Assembly (NCBI GenBank): GCA_964472305.1
Contig: CAYYJR010000006.1
Location: 1-64,000 of the forward strand
From: CAYYJR01 sp964472305
Lineage (GTDB): Bacteria; Armatimonadota; Hebobacteria; CAIYQO01
DNA: 64,000 bases
Direction of reading: 5' to 3'
The stretch's first letter is position 1, and every line of letters begins with the position of its first letter. Positions 25,853 to 33,280 of this stretch are shown here, piece by piece. The notes beneath the pieces were generated by a model. That model was not told where the DNA came from. It saw only the letters and a program-made list of their open reading frames with translations, and did no database searches. A program made the translations under genes and the position numbers.

Positions 25853-27175
25853 TTACCCAACACGCAATCCTTCACCCGCGCGGGCGGCGAAGGCGGCGCG
25901 GCGGGGCTCCAAGTCGAAGTTGACGAGGGCGTTATCGCGCAGCAGCATGTGACCTACTTCCAAGGCGTAGTCCTCGCTGAAACGTCCTTCCTCCACCTTT
26001 TCGCAGAGCACGCGGGTGATTTCGCGCCGGGCGATGGCAGCGTGGCCGTAGCTGCCTTCCACGAAGATGAAATCACCGCCGAAGCCATGTATCTTGTTGG
26101 CGGGTACGGTATCCAGCATGTCGGATAACGCGCGGCGGCCCGCGGCGGGATTGATGATCCACATCCAGCAGAAGTCAACGGTGACATTGGGGAAATTTTT
26201 TGCCAGCGTAGCCAGCTCTTCCTCATACGGGTAGGAGATGTGGTAGATGTCGAATCCGGTCTGTGGGTACTTCATGAACAGGTTGCTCATCAGCGCGGCA
26301 CGGCTGTTGCGGATGGTATTGCCGTTGCCTTCCTGCAAGCCGGTGTGGAACTTCATGCGGATGCCGTATTCACCGCATTTGCACGCCAGATAGTGCATGA
26401 TGTAGTCTTCCAGTGCCTGGATGTCGCGCCGGTCGGGGTGATCGTTCACGGTGAGCAGCCGATTGAACGTGCCCTCCACCGCGCTGCGCGGCACGTCCTC
26501 CCAGTAGAGCGTGCGGTCGTATGCACGGCCGACTTTGAACGCGCCGGCGCAGTGGGCATCACGCGCGAAATACCAGTCGATGACCGTGAGGTAATCGTCC
26601 AGACCGCTGATGTCGATGCCGGATTCCGCCGCCAGCGCCTCGCAGGGGAAGCCGGTAAAGGCGTCGATCATATCGACAATGAAGCAATTAAATCCGAAAT
26701 CCGGATTGAAGATGTATTTTGGTCCGAAAGGATTGGTCATCGCGAAGTCGATGCCGGCACGGTCGAACACGCGGCGGGTGAGACCCGGCTTCACCTCGCG
26801 GCGCAACGCCGCGGTGAGCGGCTCCACCGTCTCGTCGGCGAAATCCTCCACGCCGTACAGGTCGCGCAACGCGATACGCAGCGCCTCACAATAGGCGGTG
26901 TTCCATGTCTTGCGATACCACGGTTTCAGTAGTTGCCAGCGCGCTAGTGCGTCCAATCCGTTGGTGCCATCCTGCACCCGTGCCATGTCCGCGAGCGGCA
27001 TGCCGGCGCTAACCAGGTCACAGTTGGCATAATGCGCGAAAAAGCGTCCGATGGAAACATGTTCCGGCGTGGGCAATTCGCTTTCGCGTTGCAGATGCTC
27101 GTGGCAATCGATCAACTGCACCCGGTCCAGTTCCGTGCGCAGGCGGGAATACAGCTCAGTCGCGTAGGTGGCCAT
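25853..27175 (-). CDS. Amidohydrolase / uronate isomerase-like TIM-barrel protein
   Basis: 440 residues, first gene of the minus-strand sugar operon. The His-x-His metal motif is in LIDCHEHLQ. IRMKFHTGLQEGNGN supplies a mid-barrel His, DIYHISYPYEEE another, and VDFCWMW and GGDFIFVEGSYGHA the C-terminal strands. The arrangement is like uronate isomerase and related amidohydrolases, but similarity is loose. It is preceded by an extended -10 promoter overlapped by a palindrome, so it is probably induced by its substrate. Function unproven. Confidence 0.8.
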   Translation of the reverse strand: MATYATELYSRLRTELDRVQLIDCHEHLQRESELPTPEHVSIGRFFAHYANCDLVSAGMPLADMARVQDGTNGLDALARWQLLKPWYRKTWNTAYCEALRIALRDLYGVEDFADETVEPLTAALRREVKPGLTRRVFDRAGIDFAMTNPFGPKYIFNPDFGFNCFIVDMIDAFTGFPCEALAAESGIDISGLDDYLTVIDWYFARDAHCAGAFKVGRAYDRTLYWEDVPRSAVEGTFNRLLTVNDHPDRRDIQALEDYIMHYLACKCGEYGIRMKFHTGLQEGNGNTIRNSRAALMSNLFMKYPQTGFDIYHISYPYEEELATLAKNFPNVTVDFCWMWIINPAAGRRALSDMLDTVPANKIHGFGGDFIFVEGSYGHAAIARREITRVLCEKVEEGRFSEDYALEVGHMLLRDNALVNFDLEPRRAAFAARAGEGLRVG

Positions 27176-27195
27176 GAAAATCTCCGGTGTCGTGC

Positions 27196-27219
27196 ATAAT
27201 ACTGCGCGGTATTATAGCA
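27196..27219 (-). promoter_or_regulatory. Extended -10 promoter with overlapping palindromic operator
   Basis: On the minus strand TGC-TATAAT (27219-27211) is an extended -10 element. A perfect palindrome ATAATAC-TGCGCG-GTATTAT (27196-27215) covers the -10 and the expected start of transcription near 27204. This is where a substrate-responsive repressor would bind. No regulator gene lies nearby. Confidence 0.6.
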
Positions 27220-27367
27220 GTAATCGCCAGGATGGGGGAGTGTGTGCGAGGGTACTTGGGGCACCGTTACCTTATTATATATATGCACTGTGACACAGGT
27301 TTTTCCACGGAGACGGCTTCGGCGGGCAGTGCGATGGATAAAATACGCAAAAACACCGCGCTTCCTG

Positions 27368-27396
27368 TTGACAAGGAGGGGGCACCCTGTTAAAAT
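27368..27396 (+). promoter_or_regulatory. Sigma70 promoter of the rpsL operon
   Basis: TTGACA (27368-27373), 17-base spacer, TAAAAT (27391-27396). Near-consensus. The leader to rpsL is about 115 bases. Confidence 0.8.
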
Positions 27397-27517
27397 TCCC
27401 GCTTGTGTGATCCATTGTCGTCGCATGATGGCAGTGGGCGTTAGTTTTCGTCATGTGGCCGGACCGGAACAGGGGCCGGCATTCGCACAAATTTGTGACC
27501 GGAAAGAGGAAGCACGC

Positions 27518-27964
27518 GTGCCAACCATTAACCAGTTAGTCCGGAAAGGCCGCAAGCGCACCCAGGTGAAGATCACCCCGACCGTGCGCTGGGCGCTGGG
27601 ATGGAATTTTAACTCCAACAAGCGCAAATACGTGCATACCAATGGCCCGTTGAAGCGCGGCGTCTGCACCCGTGTATGGACGGTGACCCCGAAAAAGCCG
27701 AATTCGGCCTTACGGAAAGTCGCCCGCATTCGCCTGACCAATCGCGTCGAGGTGACCGCCTACATCCCGGGTGAAGGCCACAACCTGCAGGAACACTCCG
27801 TCGTCATGATTCGTGGCGGCCGCGTGAAAGACCTGCCGGGCATCCGGTATCATATTGTCCGCGGCGTGCTGGACACCGCCGGTGTCACGAACCGCCGGCA
27901 GGGGCGATCGAAGTATGGCGCCAAGCGTCCGAAGGCGGGCGCCGTGGCGGCAAAGAAGAAATAG
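27518..27964 (+). CDS. rpsL: 30S ribosomal protein S12
   Basis: 148 residues against ~124-139 usually. Decoding-centre protein. The conserved core is intact: KRGVCTRVWT, TPKKPNSALRKVARIRLTN, EGHNLQEHSVV and RGGRVKDLPGIRYH. The lysine where streptomycin-resistance changes map in other bacteria (first K of KKPNS or its neighbour) is unchanged. Between the N-terminal QLVRKGRK and KRGVC there are about 16 extra residues containing an aromatic segment (VRWALGWNFNS). The start is GTG 27518 with AGAGGA seven bases upstream; further upstream the frame is not S12-like. First gene of the str operon. Confidence 0.96.
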   Translation: MPTINQLVRKGRKRTQVKITPTVRWALGWNFNSNKRKYVHTNGPLKRGVCTRVWTVTPKKPNSALRKVARIRLTNRVEVTAYIPGEGHNLQEHSVVMIRGGRVKDLPGIRYHIVRGVLDTAGVTNRRQGRSKYGAKRPKAGAVAAKKK

Positions 27965-28042
27965 GCACTGATCGGGTTCGTACGGAATGCCCGCCGGGGG
28001 AGACCCCGCGCAACGATCGACGCTAGTAGGGGATACTGAATT

Positions 28043-28513
28043 ATGCCGAGAAAAGGACCCGCACCGCGCCGCGAGATTTTGCCGGATGCGGTTTTCAACA
28101 GTGAACTGGTGAGCCGTCTCATCAACAAGATTATGCAGTGCGGCAAAAAGAGCACGGCGGAATCCATTGTCTATAACGCGTTCATGCTCATGAACAAACG
28201 CACCGGGCGCGACCCGCTGGAAGTCTATGAGCAGGCGTTGCGCAATGTGATGCCCACGGTGGAAGTACGCCCCCGCCGCGTCGGCGGCGCCACTTACCAG
28301 GTGCCGATGGAAGTGCGCCCGATCCGCAAACTCGACCTGGGATTGCGCTGGATCATCACCAATGCGCGCAAGCGCGGCGGCAAGACGATGTTCGAGAAGC
28401 TGGCCGGTGAGTTGATGGATGCCGCGAACAACACCGGTTCGTCGGTGAAAAAGCGTGATGACACCCATCGTATGGCCGAAGCCAACAAAGCATTTGCGCA
28501 TTACCGTTTCTAA
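28043..28513 (+). CDS. rpsG: 30S ribosomal protein S7
   Basis: 156 residues, normal length. Primary 16S 3'-domain binder near the E and P sites. Recognised from the N-terminal MPRKGPAPRREILPD, the MQCGKKSTAE helix, and RVGGATYQVPMEVRP. The C-terminal KRDDTHRMAEANKAFAHYRF is complete. It is 78 bases after rpsL in the standard order and is followed by a perfect intrinsic terminator. Confidence 0.97.
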   Translation: MPRKGPAPRREILPDAVFNSELVSRLINKIMQCGKKSTAESIVYNAFMLMNKRTGRDPLEVYEQALRNVMPTVEVRPRRVGGATYQVPMEVRPIRKLDLGLRWIITNARKRGGKTMFEKLAGELMDAANNTGSSVKKRDDTHRMAEANKAFAHYRF

Positions 28514-28534
28514 CGGTTATCGTATGTTCTGTTG

Positions 28535-28571
28535 GGTCCCACCCCGTCACCCACGGGGTGGGACCTTTTTT
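28535..28571 (+). terminator. Intrinsic terminator between rpsG and fusA
   Basis: GGTCCCACCCCGT (28535-28547) and ACGGGGTGGGACC (28553-28565) form a perfect 13-base-pair stem with a five-base loop, followed directly by six Ts (28566-28571). It lies only 47 bases before the fusA ATG, inside the str operon, so it must be partly read through or fusA has another source of transcription. Confidence 0.88.
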
Positions 28572-28617
28572 GCCCGCGGAAGGCAACAGCCCGCGGGCGG
28601 TTAGAGACATTGACATC

Positions 28618-30693
28618 ATGGCACGAGAATATCCACTGGAACGTACCCGTAATATAGGTATTGCGGCTCATATCGACGCTGGGAAAACCACCACCACCGA
28701 GCGCATGCTGTTCTATACCGGACGGCTGCACCGTATGGGGGAGGTGCATGACGGCGCCGCAACAATGGACTGGATGCCGCAAGAACAGGAGCGGGGGATC
28801 ACCATCACCTCCGCCGCCACCTCGTGCCAGTGGAATGATCACCTCATCAATATCATTGACACCCCGGGGCATGTCGACTTCACCATGGAGGTGGAACGTT
28901 CGATGCGCGTGCTGGACGGGGTGGTTGGTCTCTTCTGCGCGGTGGGCGGCGTGCAGCCGCAATCGGAAACGGTATGGCGCCAGGCTAACCGCTACCGCGT
29001 GCCGCGCATCGCTTTCGTGAACAAAATGGACCGCACCGGCGCCAGTTTCTTCCGCGTGTTGGAATCCATGCGCGAACGGCTGGGCATCCGGCCGGTACCC
29101 TTGCAGTTGCCCATCGGTGAAGAACAGCAATTCACCGGTATCATCGACCTGGTGCGCATGCGCGCCCTGCTTTATCCCGACGAGATGGGTTTGCAGATGA
29201 TCGAGACCGAGATTCCGGAGGACTACCGCGCACAGGCGGAAGAATACCGCGAGTCGCTGATCGAGGCAGCCGCGGAGAGTACCGATGCGCTGATCCAAAA
29301 GTACCTGGACACCGGTACCTTGAGCGAAGAGGACATTCGCGCCGGTGTCCGTGCGGGTACGCTGAAGTTCTCGATCGTGCCGGTACTGTGCGGCGCGTCG
29401 TTCCGCAACAAGGGCGTACAACTGTTGATGGACGCGGTCGTGGATTACCTGCCTTCGCCGCTGGACGTCGGCGCCGTGCGCGGCGAAGACCCGGACACCG
29501 GCGAGGAAATCTGGCGCGCACCCGATGACGCGGAGCCGTTCAGCGCGCTGGCTTTTAAAATTATGTCCGATCCGTACGTCGGCCGACTCACGTATATCCG
29601 TTGCTATTCCGGCACGTTGCCCAAAGGCACGGCCATCACCAATGTATCAAAGGGCAAGCGCGAGCGCTTCGGGCGCATCCTGCGTATGCACGCCAACCAT
29701 CGCGAAGAAGTGGATGAAGTGCGTACCGGCGACATCGTGGCAGTGGTGGGCTTGAATACCACTACCACCGGCGATTCACTGTCCGAGCAGAAAGCGCCGG
29801 TGCTGCTGGAGCAAATTCACTTCCCCGAACCGGTAATCTCTGTCGCGATCGAGCCCAAAACCAAAGCCGACGAAGACAAGTTGAACGAGGGATTGACGCG
29901 GCTAGCCGCGGAAGACCCCACCTTCCGGCAGTATACCGACGCGGAGACCGGGCAAACCATCATCTCCGGTATGGGCGAACTGCATCTGGAAATCATCGTT
30001 GACCGCCTCAAACGCGAGTTTCGCGTGGAAGCAAACGTGGGACGCCCGCAGGTGGCATACCGCGAGACGATTACCGCCACCGCAAAGGCGGAAGGCCGTT
30101 ATGTGCGGCAAACCGGCGGACGGGGCAAATACGGCCATGTATGGCTCACTGTCGAGCCGCAGGATACCGGCGCCGGCTTCACTTTTGTCGATGCCGTGGT
30201 AGGCGGCGTGGTGCCGCGCGAATATATTCCGGCGGTGGAGCACGGAGTGCGCGAGGCGCTGGACAACGGCGTGCTGGGCGGCTACCCGGTCATCGATCTC
30301 AAAGTCACACTTTACGACGGTTCGTATCACGAGGTGGACTCGGACGAGATGTCGTTCAAGTTCGCCGGTTCCATCGCGTTCAAAGAAGCGATGCGCCACG
30401 CGAAGCCGATTCTTCTGGAACCGATCATGCAGGTCGAGGTGACCTGTCCGGAAACCAATATGGGCGACATCATGGGCGATCTGGCGGCTCGGCGCGGACA
30501 AATCGAAGGCACCGAATCGCAACCCGGCGGTTTACAGGCCATTCGCGCCAAGTTGCCGTTAGCGGAACTGTTTGGCTACGCCACCACCGTGCGCTCGATG
30601 AGCCAGGGGCGCGCGAGCTATTCGATGGAACCATCAAACTACCAGGAAGTGCCCAAGTCACTGGCCGAGGAAGTGATCGGTCATCGCTTGTAA
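28618..30693 (+). CDS. fusA: Elongation factor G (canonical copy)
   Basis: 691 residues. Ribosomal translocase GTPase. G1 is AHIDAGKT (17-24), G3 is DTPGHVDF with catalytic His85, and G4 is NKMD (135-138). Domain IV keeps YRETI and GGRGKYGHV-type motifs, and GGVVPREYIPAVEHG is present. ATG 28618 begins MAREYPLERTRNIGI as in the family. The ribosome-binding site is poor (only AGAG about 12 bases upstream). The gene stands just after the rpsG terminator and before rpsJ, without tuf in between. Confidence 0.96.
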   Translation: MAREYPLERTRNIGIAAHIDAGKTTTTERMLFYTGRLHRMGEVHDGAATMDWMPQEQERGITITSAATSCQWNDHLINIIDTPGHVDFTMEVERSMRVLDGVVGLFCAVGGVQPQSETVWRQANRYRVPRIAFVNKMDRTGASFFRVLESMRERLGIRPVPLQLPIGEEQQFTGIIDLVRMRALLYPDEMGLQMIETEIPEDYRAQAEEYRESLIEAAAESTDALIQKYLDTGTLSEEDIRAGVRAGTLKFSIVPVLCGASFRNKGVQLLMDAVVDYLPSPLDVGAVRGEDPDTGEEIWRAPDDAEPFSALAFKIMSDPYVGRLTYIRCYSGTLPKGTAITNVSKGKRERFGRILRMHANHREEVDEVRTGDIVAVVGLNTTTTGDSLSEQKAPVLLEQIHFPEPVISVAIEPKTKADEDKLNEGLTRLAAEDPTFRQYTDAETGQTIISGMGELHLEIIVDRLKREFRVEANVGRPQVAYRETITATAKAEGRYVRQTGGRGKYGHVWLTVEPQDTGAGFTFVDAVVGGVVPREYIPAVEHGVREALDNGVLGGYPVIDLKVTLYDGSYHEVDSDEMSFKFAGSIAFKEAMRHAKPILLEPIMQVEVTCPETNMGDIMGDLAARRGQIEGTESQPGGLQAIRAKLPLAELFGYATTVRSMSQGRASYSMEPSNYQEVPKSLAEEVIGHRL

Positions 30694-30713
30694 GCCATGA
30701 ATTTACCGGATTT

Positions 30714-30735
30714 GCCGGGATTTGCACCTCCCGGC
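30714..30735 (+). repeat. Hairpin after fusA
   Basis: GCCGGGA (30714-30720) and TCCCGGC (30729-30735) form a perfect 7-base-pair stem with an eight-base loop. No T-tract follows, so it is at best a Rho-assisted end or processing hairpin for fusA mRNA. Confidence 0.4.
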
Positions 30736-30790
30736 TGGAGAGGCGAAAACACCAGGAAGAAAAGATTCTGCGGAAATCTCGTAAAAAGTG

Positions 30791-30819
30791 TTGACGAGTA
30801 CCGCGTAAATGAGTATTAT
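30791..30819 (+). promoter_or_regulatory. Sigma70 promoter of the S10 operon
   Basis: TTGACG (30791-30796), 17-base spacer, TATTAT (30814-30819). A leader of about 90 bases leads to rpsJ and contains a small hairpin, GTCAGG-GGTT-CCTGAC (30832-30847), a possible autoregulatory element. Confidence 0.78.
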
Positions 30820-30915
30820 CTTTCCTTGTGCGTCAGGGGTTCCTGACACTGGCACCTTGACAAGATTCCCGGGGTGTGCCAACGCAGTCACACCCTTATT
30901 GGAGGCAGACCGCCC

Positions 30916-31245
30916 ATGCGCAAAGAAGCTCGAAAAGTGCCGGGTGACAAGATCCGCATCCGCTTAAAATCGTTCGATCATCGGATTCTGGATCAATCCG
31001 CCGTTAAGATCGTCGACACCGTGCGCCGTACCGGCGCCCGCGTCGCCGGCCCGGTGCCGTTGCCGACGGAAATCAACAAATTCTGCGTCATTCGCTCGCC
31101 GCACATCGACAAAGAGTCGATGGAGCACTTTGAGATGCGGACGCACAAGCGTTTGATTGATATCCTCGATCACAATCCGCGCACCATCGATGCGCTGATG
31201 CGCATCGATTTACCGGGCGGTGTGCACATTGAAATCAAGATCTAA
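30916..31245 (+). CDS. rpsJ: 30S ribosomal protein S10
   Basis: 109 residues, slightly long because of a seven-residue N-terminal extension before the conserved KIRIRLKSFDHRILDQS. VAGPVPLPTE, the exposed loop, and EMRTHKRLIDI are intact. S10 is also the NusE antitermination partner. ATG 30916 has GGAGG about ten bases upstream. First gene of the S10 block. Confidence 0.96.
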   Translation: MRKEARKVPGDKIRIRLKSFDHRILDQSAVKIVDTVRRTGARVAGPVPLPTEINKFCVIRSPHIDKESMEHFEMRTHKRLIDILDHNPRTIDALMRIDLPGGVHIEIKI

Positions 31246-31246
31246 C

Positions 31247-31310
31247 GGTCCGGTCCCGCGCGACCGCGCGGACCGGACCATCTGTTGTGACCCCATGAGC
31301 CGGCTCATGG
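31247..31310 (+). promoter_or_regulatory. Tandem hairpins between rpsJ and rplC
   Basis: The first stem pairs GGTCCGGTCCCGCGC (31247-31261) with GCGCGGACCGGACC (31266-31279), with one bulged C. The second is a perfect palindrome, CCATGAGCC-GGCTCATGG (31293-31310), directly before the rplC leader. There is no T-tract. The pair may be a protein-binding autoregulatory structure. Confidence 0.5.
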
Positions 31311-31340
31311 CTCCGCTGGGGCAGGGAAAGGACACGAACC

Positions 31341-32147
31341 ATGTCAGTTCGTAAGATGATCATGGGACGGAAGGTGGGCATGACCCAGCTGTTCTCGGAG
31401 GATGGCCGTGCCATCCCCGTGACCGTGCTAGAGGCCGGGCCTTGTTTCGTCGTGCAACGCCGCACGGCGGACACTGACGGCTATGAAGCCGTCCAATTGG
31501 GCTACCTCCCCTATGATGAGCAAGATATCCGGCGCGCTGAGGAAATGTATCGCATACACGAGCGCCGCCGTAATAATCGTGATGCCCAGGGCAAGATGAA
31601 GGACCGCGGCAAGGTCGAGCAAGAACCCCGCGGGCCCCACCGCTTGACCATGGCGATGTATGGCCACTTCCTCAAGCGCAATCTGACGCCGCTCCGCTTC
31701 CTGAAGGAATTCAAGGTCGCGGTGCTGGACGACTTCTCCGAAGGCCAGGAAATTCGCGCCGACGTGTTCGCTGCCGGCGAGAAGGTCAACGTCACTGCCA
31801 CCTCCAAGGGACATGGCTTCGCCGGCGTGGTGAAGCGCTACAAGTTCCGCGGCGGACGCGCCACGCACGGTTCCATGTTCCATCGCAAGCCGGCGTCTTC
31901 CGGCGCCACCGATGCCGCCCGCATTTTCCCCGGCGCGCGCCGCCCGGGCCATATGGGCGATGCGCAGGTTACCGTGAAGGGGCTGACCGTGGTGCGCACG
32001 GATGCCGAGCGCAACCTGCTCGTCATCAAGGGGGCTGTCCCCGGACCGATCGGCGGGGTCGTGGTCGTCACCATGCCCGAGCGTCCCACGATTGAGCGCG
32101 GCAAAGGCCGCTTCGTCACCTTTACCGCATTGGAGAAATTGTCATGA
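31341..32147 (+). CDS. rplC: 50S ribosomal protein L3 with large insertion
   Basis: 268 residues against the usual 205-220. It nucleates 50S assembly and reaches the peptidyl-transferase centre. The N terminus KVGMTQLF and the central ATSKGHGFAGVVKR and HGSMFHRKPAS motifs are intact, as is PGHMGDAQVTV. Between VQLGY (residue 55) and GHFLKRNLTPLRF (from 108) there are roughly 45-50 extra, highly charged residues (ERRRNNRDAQGKMKDRG). Its stop overlaps rplD by four bases. The reading frame is clean, so the insertion is real, not a frameshift. Confidence 0.95.
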   Translation: MSVRKMIMGRKVGMTQLFSEDGRAIPVTVLEAGPCFVVQRRTADTDGYEAVQLGYLPYDEQDIRRAEEMYRIHERRRNNRDAQGKMKDRGKVEQEPRGPHRLTMAMYGHFLKRNLTPLRFLKEFKVAVLDDFSEGQEIRADVFAAGEKVNVTATSKGHGFAGVVKRYKFRGGRATHGSMFHRKPASSGATDAARIFPGARRPGHMGDAQVTVKGLTVVRTDAERNLLVIKGAVPGPIGGVVVVTMPERPTIERGKGRFVTFTALEKLS

Positions 32148-32824
32148 GTACCGTACCGGTTTATACGCTCGATGGTAAACAGGCGGGGGAGATCGAACTG
32201 GCTGAGGACGTATTCGGCCTTGAACCGAATGATGCACTCATTCACCAGGCGGTCGTGACCACGCTGGCCAATCAGCGTCAGGGTTCCGCGGATACTAAAA
32301 CCCGCGGTGAAGTACACCATACCACCAAAAAAGCTTATAAGCAGAAGGGCACCGGCCGCGCCCGTCAGGGTATGCGCTCCGCCCCGCACTGGAAAGGTGG
32401 CGGTGTCGTGTTCGGGCCGCATCCGCGCGATTACGGCCTGTCATTCCCGAAAAAGATGCGCCGCCGCGCGCTGCTCTCCGTGCTGTCCGCCAAGGCCAGC
32501 GAAGGCGCGATCGTGGTGCTGCAGGAATTGAACTGCACGCAGGCCAAGACGAAAGAGGCCGTCGCGGTGTTGAAGGCGCTGGAGTTGCAGGATAAGCGCG
32601 TGCTGCTGGTGCTCTCTGATCACCTCGATACCGTGGAGCGCGCGTTCCGCAATCTGCCGAATGTCGCCATCACCACTGCGGCCGGGTTGGGCACCTACGA
32701 TATGCTGCTCGCTGACCGCCTGCTTTTCACCCAGGCCAGTCTGCTGCGCCTGCAAACGCTGAAACAGCAGCCCTTCGGCACGGCACGCTGGACGGCCAAA
32801 CAACAGCAAGGGGGTGCGGAATGA
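32144..32824 (+). CDS. rplD: 50S ribosomal protein L4
   Basis: 226 residues, slightly above normal because of C-terminal residues. Lines the peptide exit tunnel and in some bacteria represses the S10 operon. The extended-loop motif KKAYKQKGTGRARQGMRSAPHWKGGG is split over residues 61-90 and intact, as is FGPHPRDYG. It overlaps rplC upstream and rplW downstream by four bases each (ATGA), so the three are coupled. Confidence 0.95.
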   Translation: MSTVPVYTLDGKQAGEIELAEDVFGLEPNDALIHQAVVTTLANQRQGSADTKTRGEVHHTTKKAYKQKGTGRARQGMRSAPHWKGGGVVFGPHPRDYGLSFPKKMRRRALLSVLSAKASEGAIVVLQELNCTQAKTKEAVAVLKALELQDKRVLLVLSDHLDTVERAFRNLPNVAITTAAGLGTYDMLLADRLLFTQASLLRLQTLKQQPFGTARWTAKQQQGGAE

Positions 32825-33225
32825 CGAAACCCATCCATCATATCCTCATACAGCCGCTGCTCACCGAAAAGAGCGTGGCGAGTATCAAATTACAGCGCTA
32901 CACCCGGAAAGACGCCCAGCAAGTCGCCGCCGGCAATAAAGGCAAGGCGGATGATTTGCGGGAGCAGTCGGTGGTGAAATACACCTTCAAAGTCGCGCTC
33001 GACGCCACCAAGCCGGAGATCGCCGGCGCCGTCGAAACGATGTTCGCCAAGGACAAGGTGAAGGTGCAGAGCGTCCATACTATCCACGTGCGCGGCAAGG
33101 AACGCCGCTCGTTGGGGCGCCGGCAACGCAGCGGCGCACAGAAGGGCTCCGCCCCTGATTGGAAGAAGGCGATCGTCACGCTGACACCCGACTCGCCGAA
33201 CATCCCACTGCTGGAAGGCGTATAG
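32821..33225 (+). CDS. rplW: 50S ribosomal protein L23 with insertion
   Basis: 134 residues against ~95-100 usually. It sits at the tunnel exit and docks trigger factor and SRP. The N-terminal LIQPLLTEKS and core KYTFKVALDATKPEIAGAVE are present, as is VHTIHVRGKERR. About 25 extra charged residues (RKDAQQVAAGNKGKADD) lie between them, at positions ~25-50, and the C terminus is a little longer too. The start is inside the rplD stop. The insertion faces the region where chaperones dock in other bacteria, an inference from the family structure. Confidence 0.93.
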   Translation: MTKPIHHILIQPLLTEKSVASIKLQRYTRKDAQQVAAGNKGKADDLREQSVVKYTFKVALDATKPEIAGAVETMFAKDKVKVQSVHTIHVRGKERRSLGRRQRSGAQKGSAPDWKKAIVTLTPDSPNIPLLEGV

Positions 33226-33280
33226 GGAGCTTCCACCGTATGGCCGCCCATGGCCGAGAAACGTGGGCACGGAGACAATC

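Larger units (their letters stand above)
27176..27517. other. Divergent regulatory region between the sugar operon and rpsL
   Basis: 342 bases without a gene. The left part carries the minus-strand promoter and palindrome for the sugar operon (27196-27219). The right part carries the strong rpsL promoter (27368-27396) and a leader of about 115 bases. An A+T-rich TATATATA stretch at 27275-27284 has only a poor -35 partner. Confidence 0.65.

Noticed and set aside
28610..28615. TTGACA just before fusA
   Set aside because: It lies three bases before the start codon, so any transcript would begin inside the gene.
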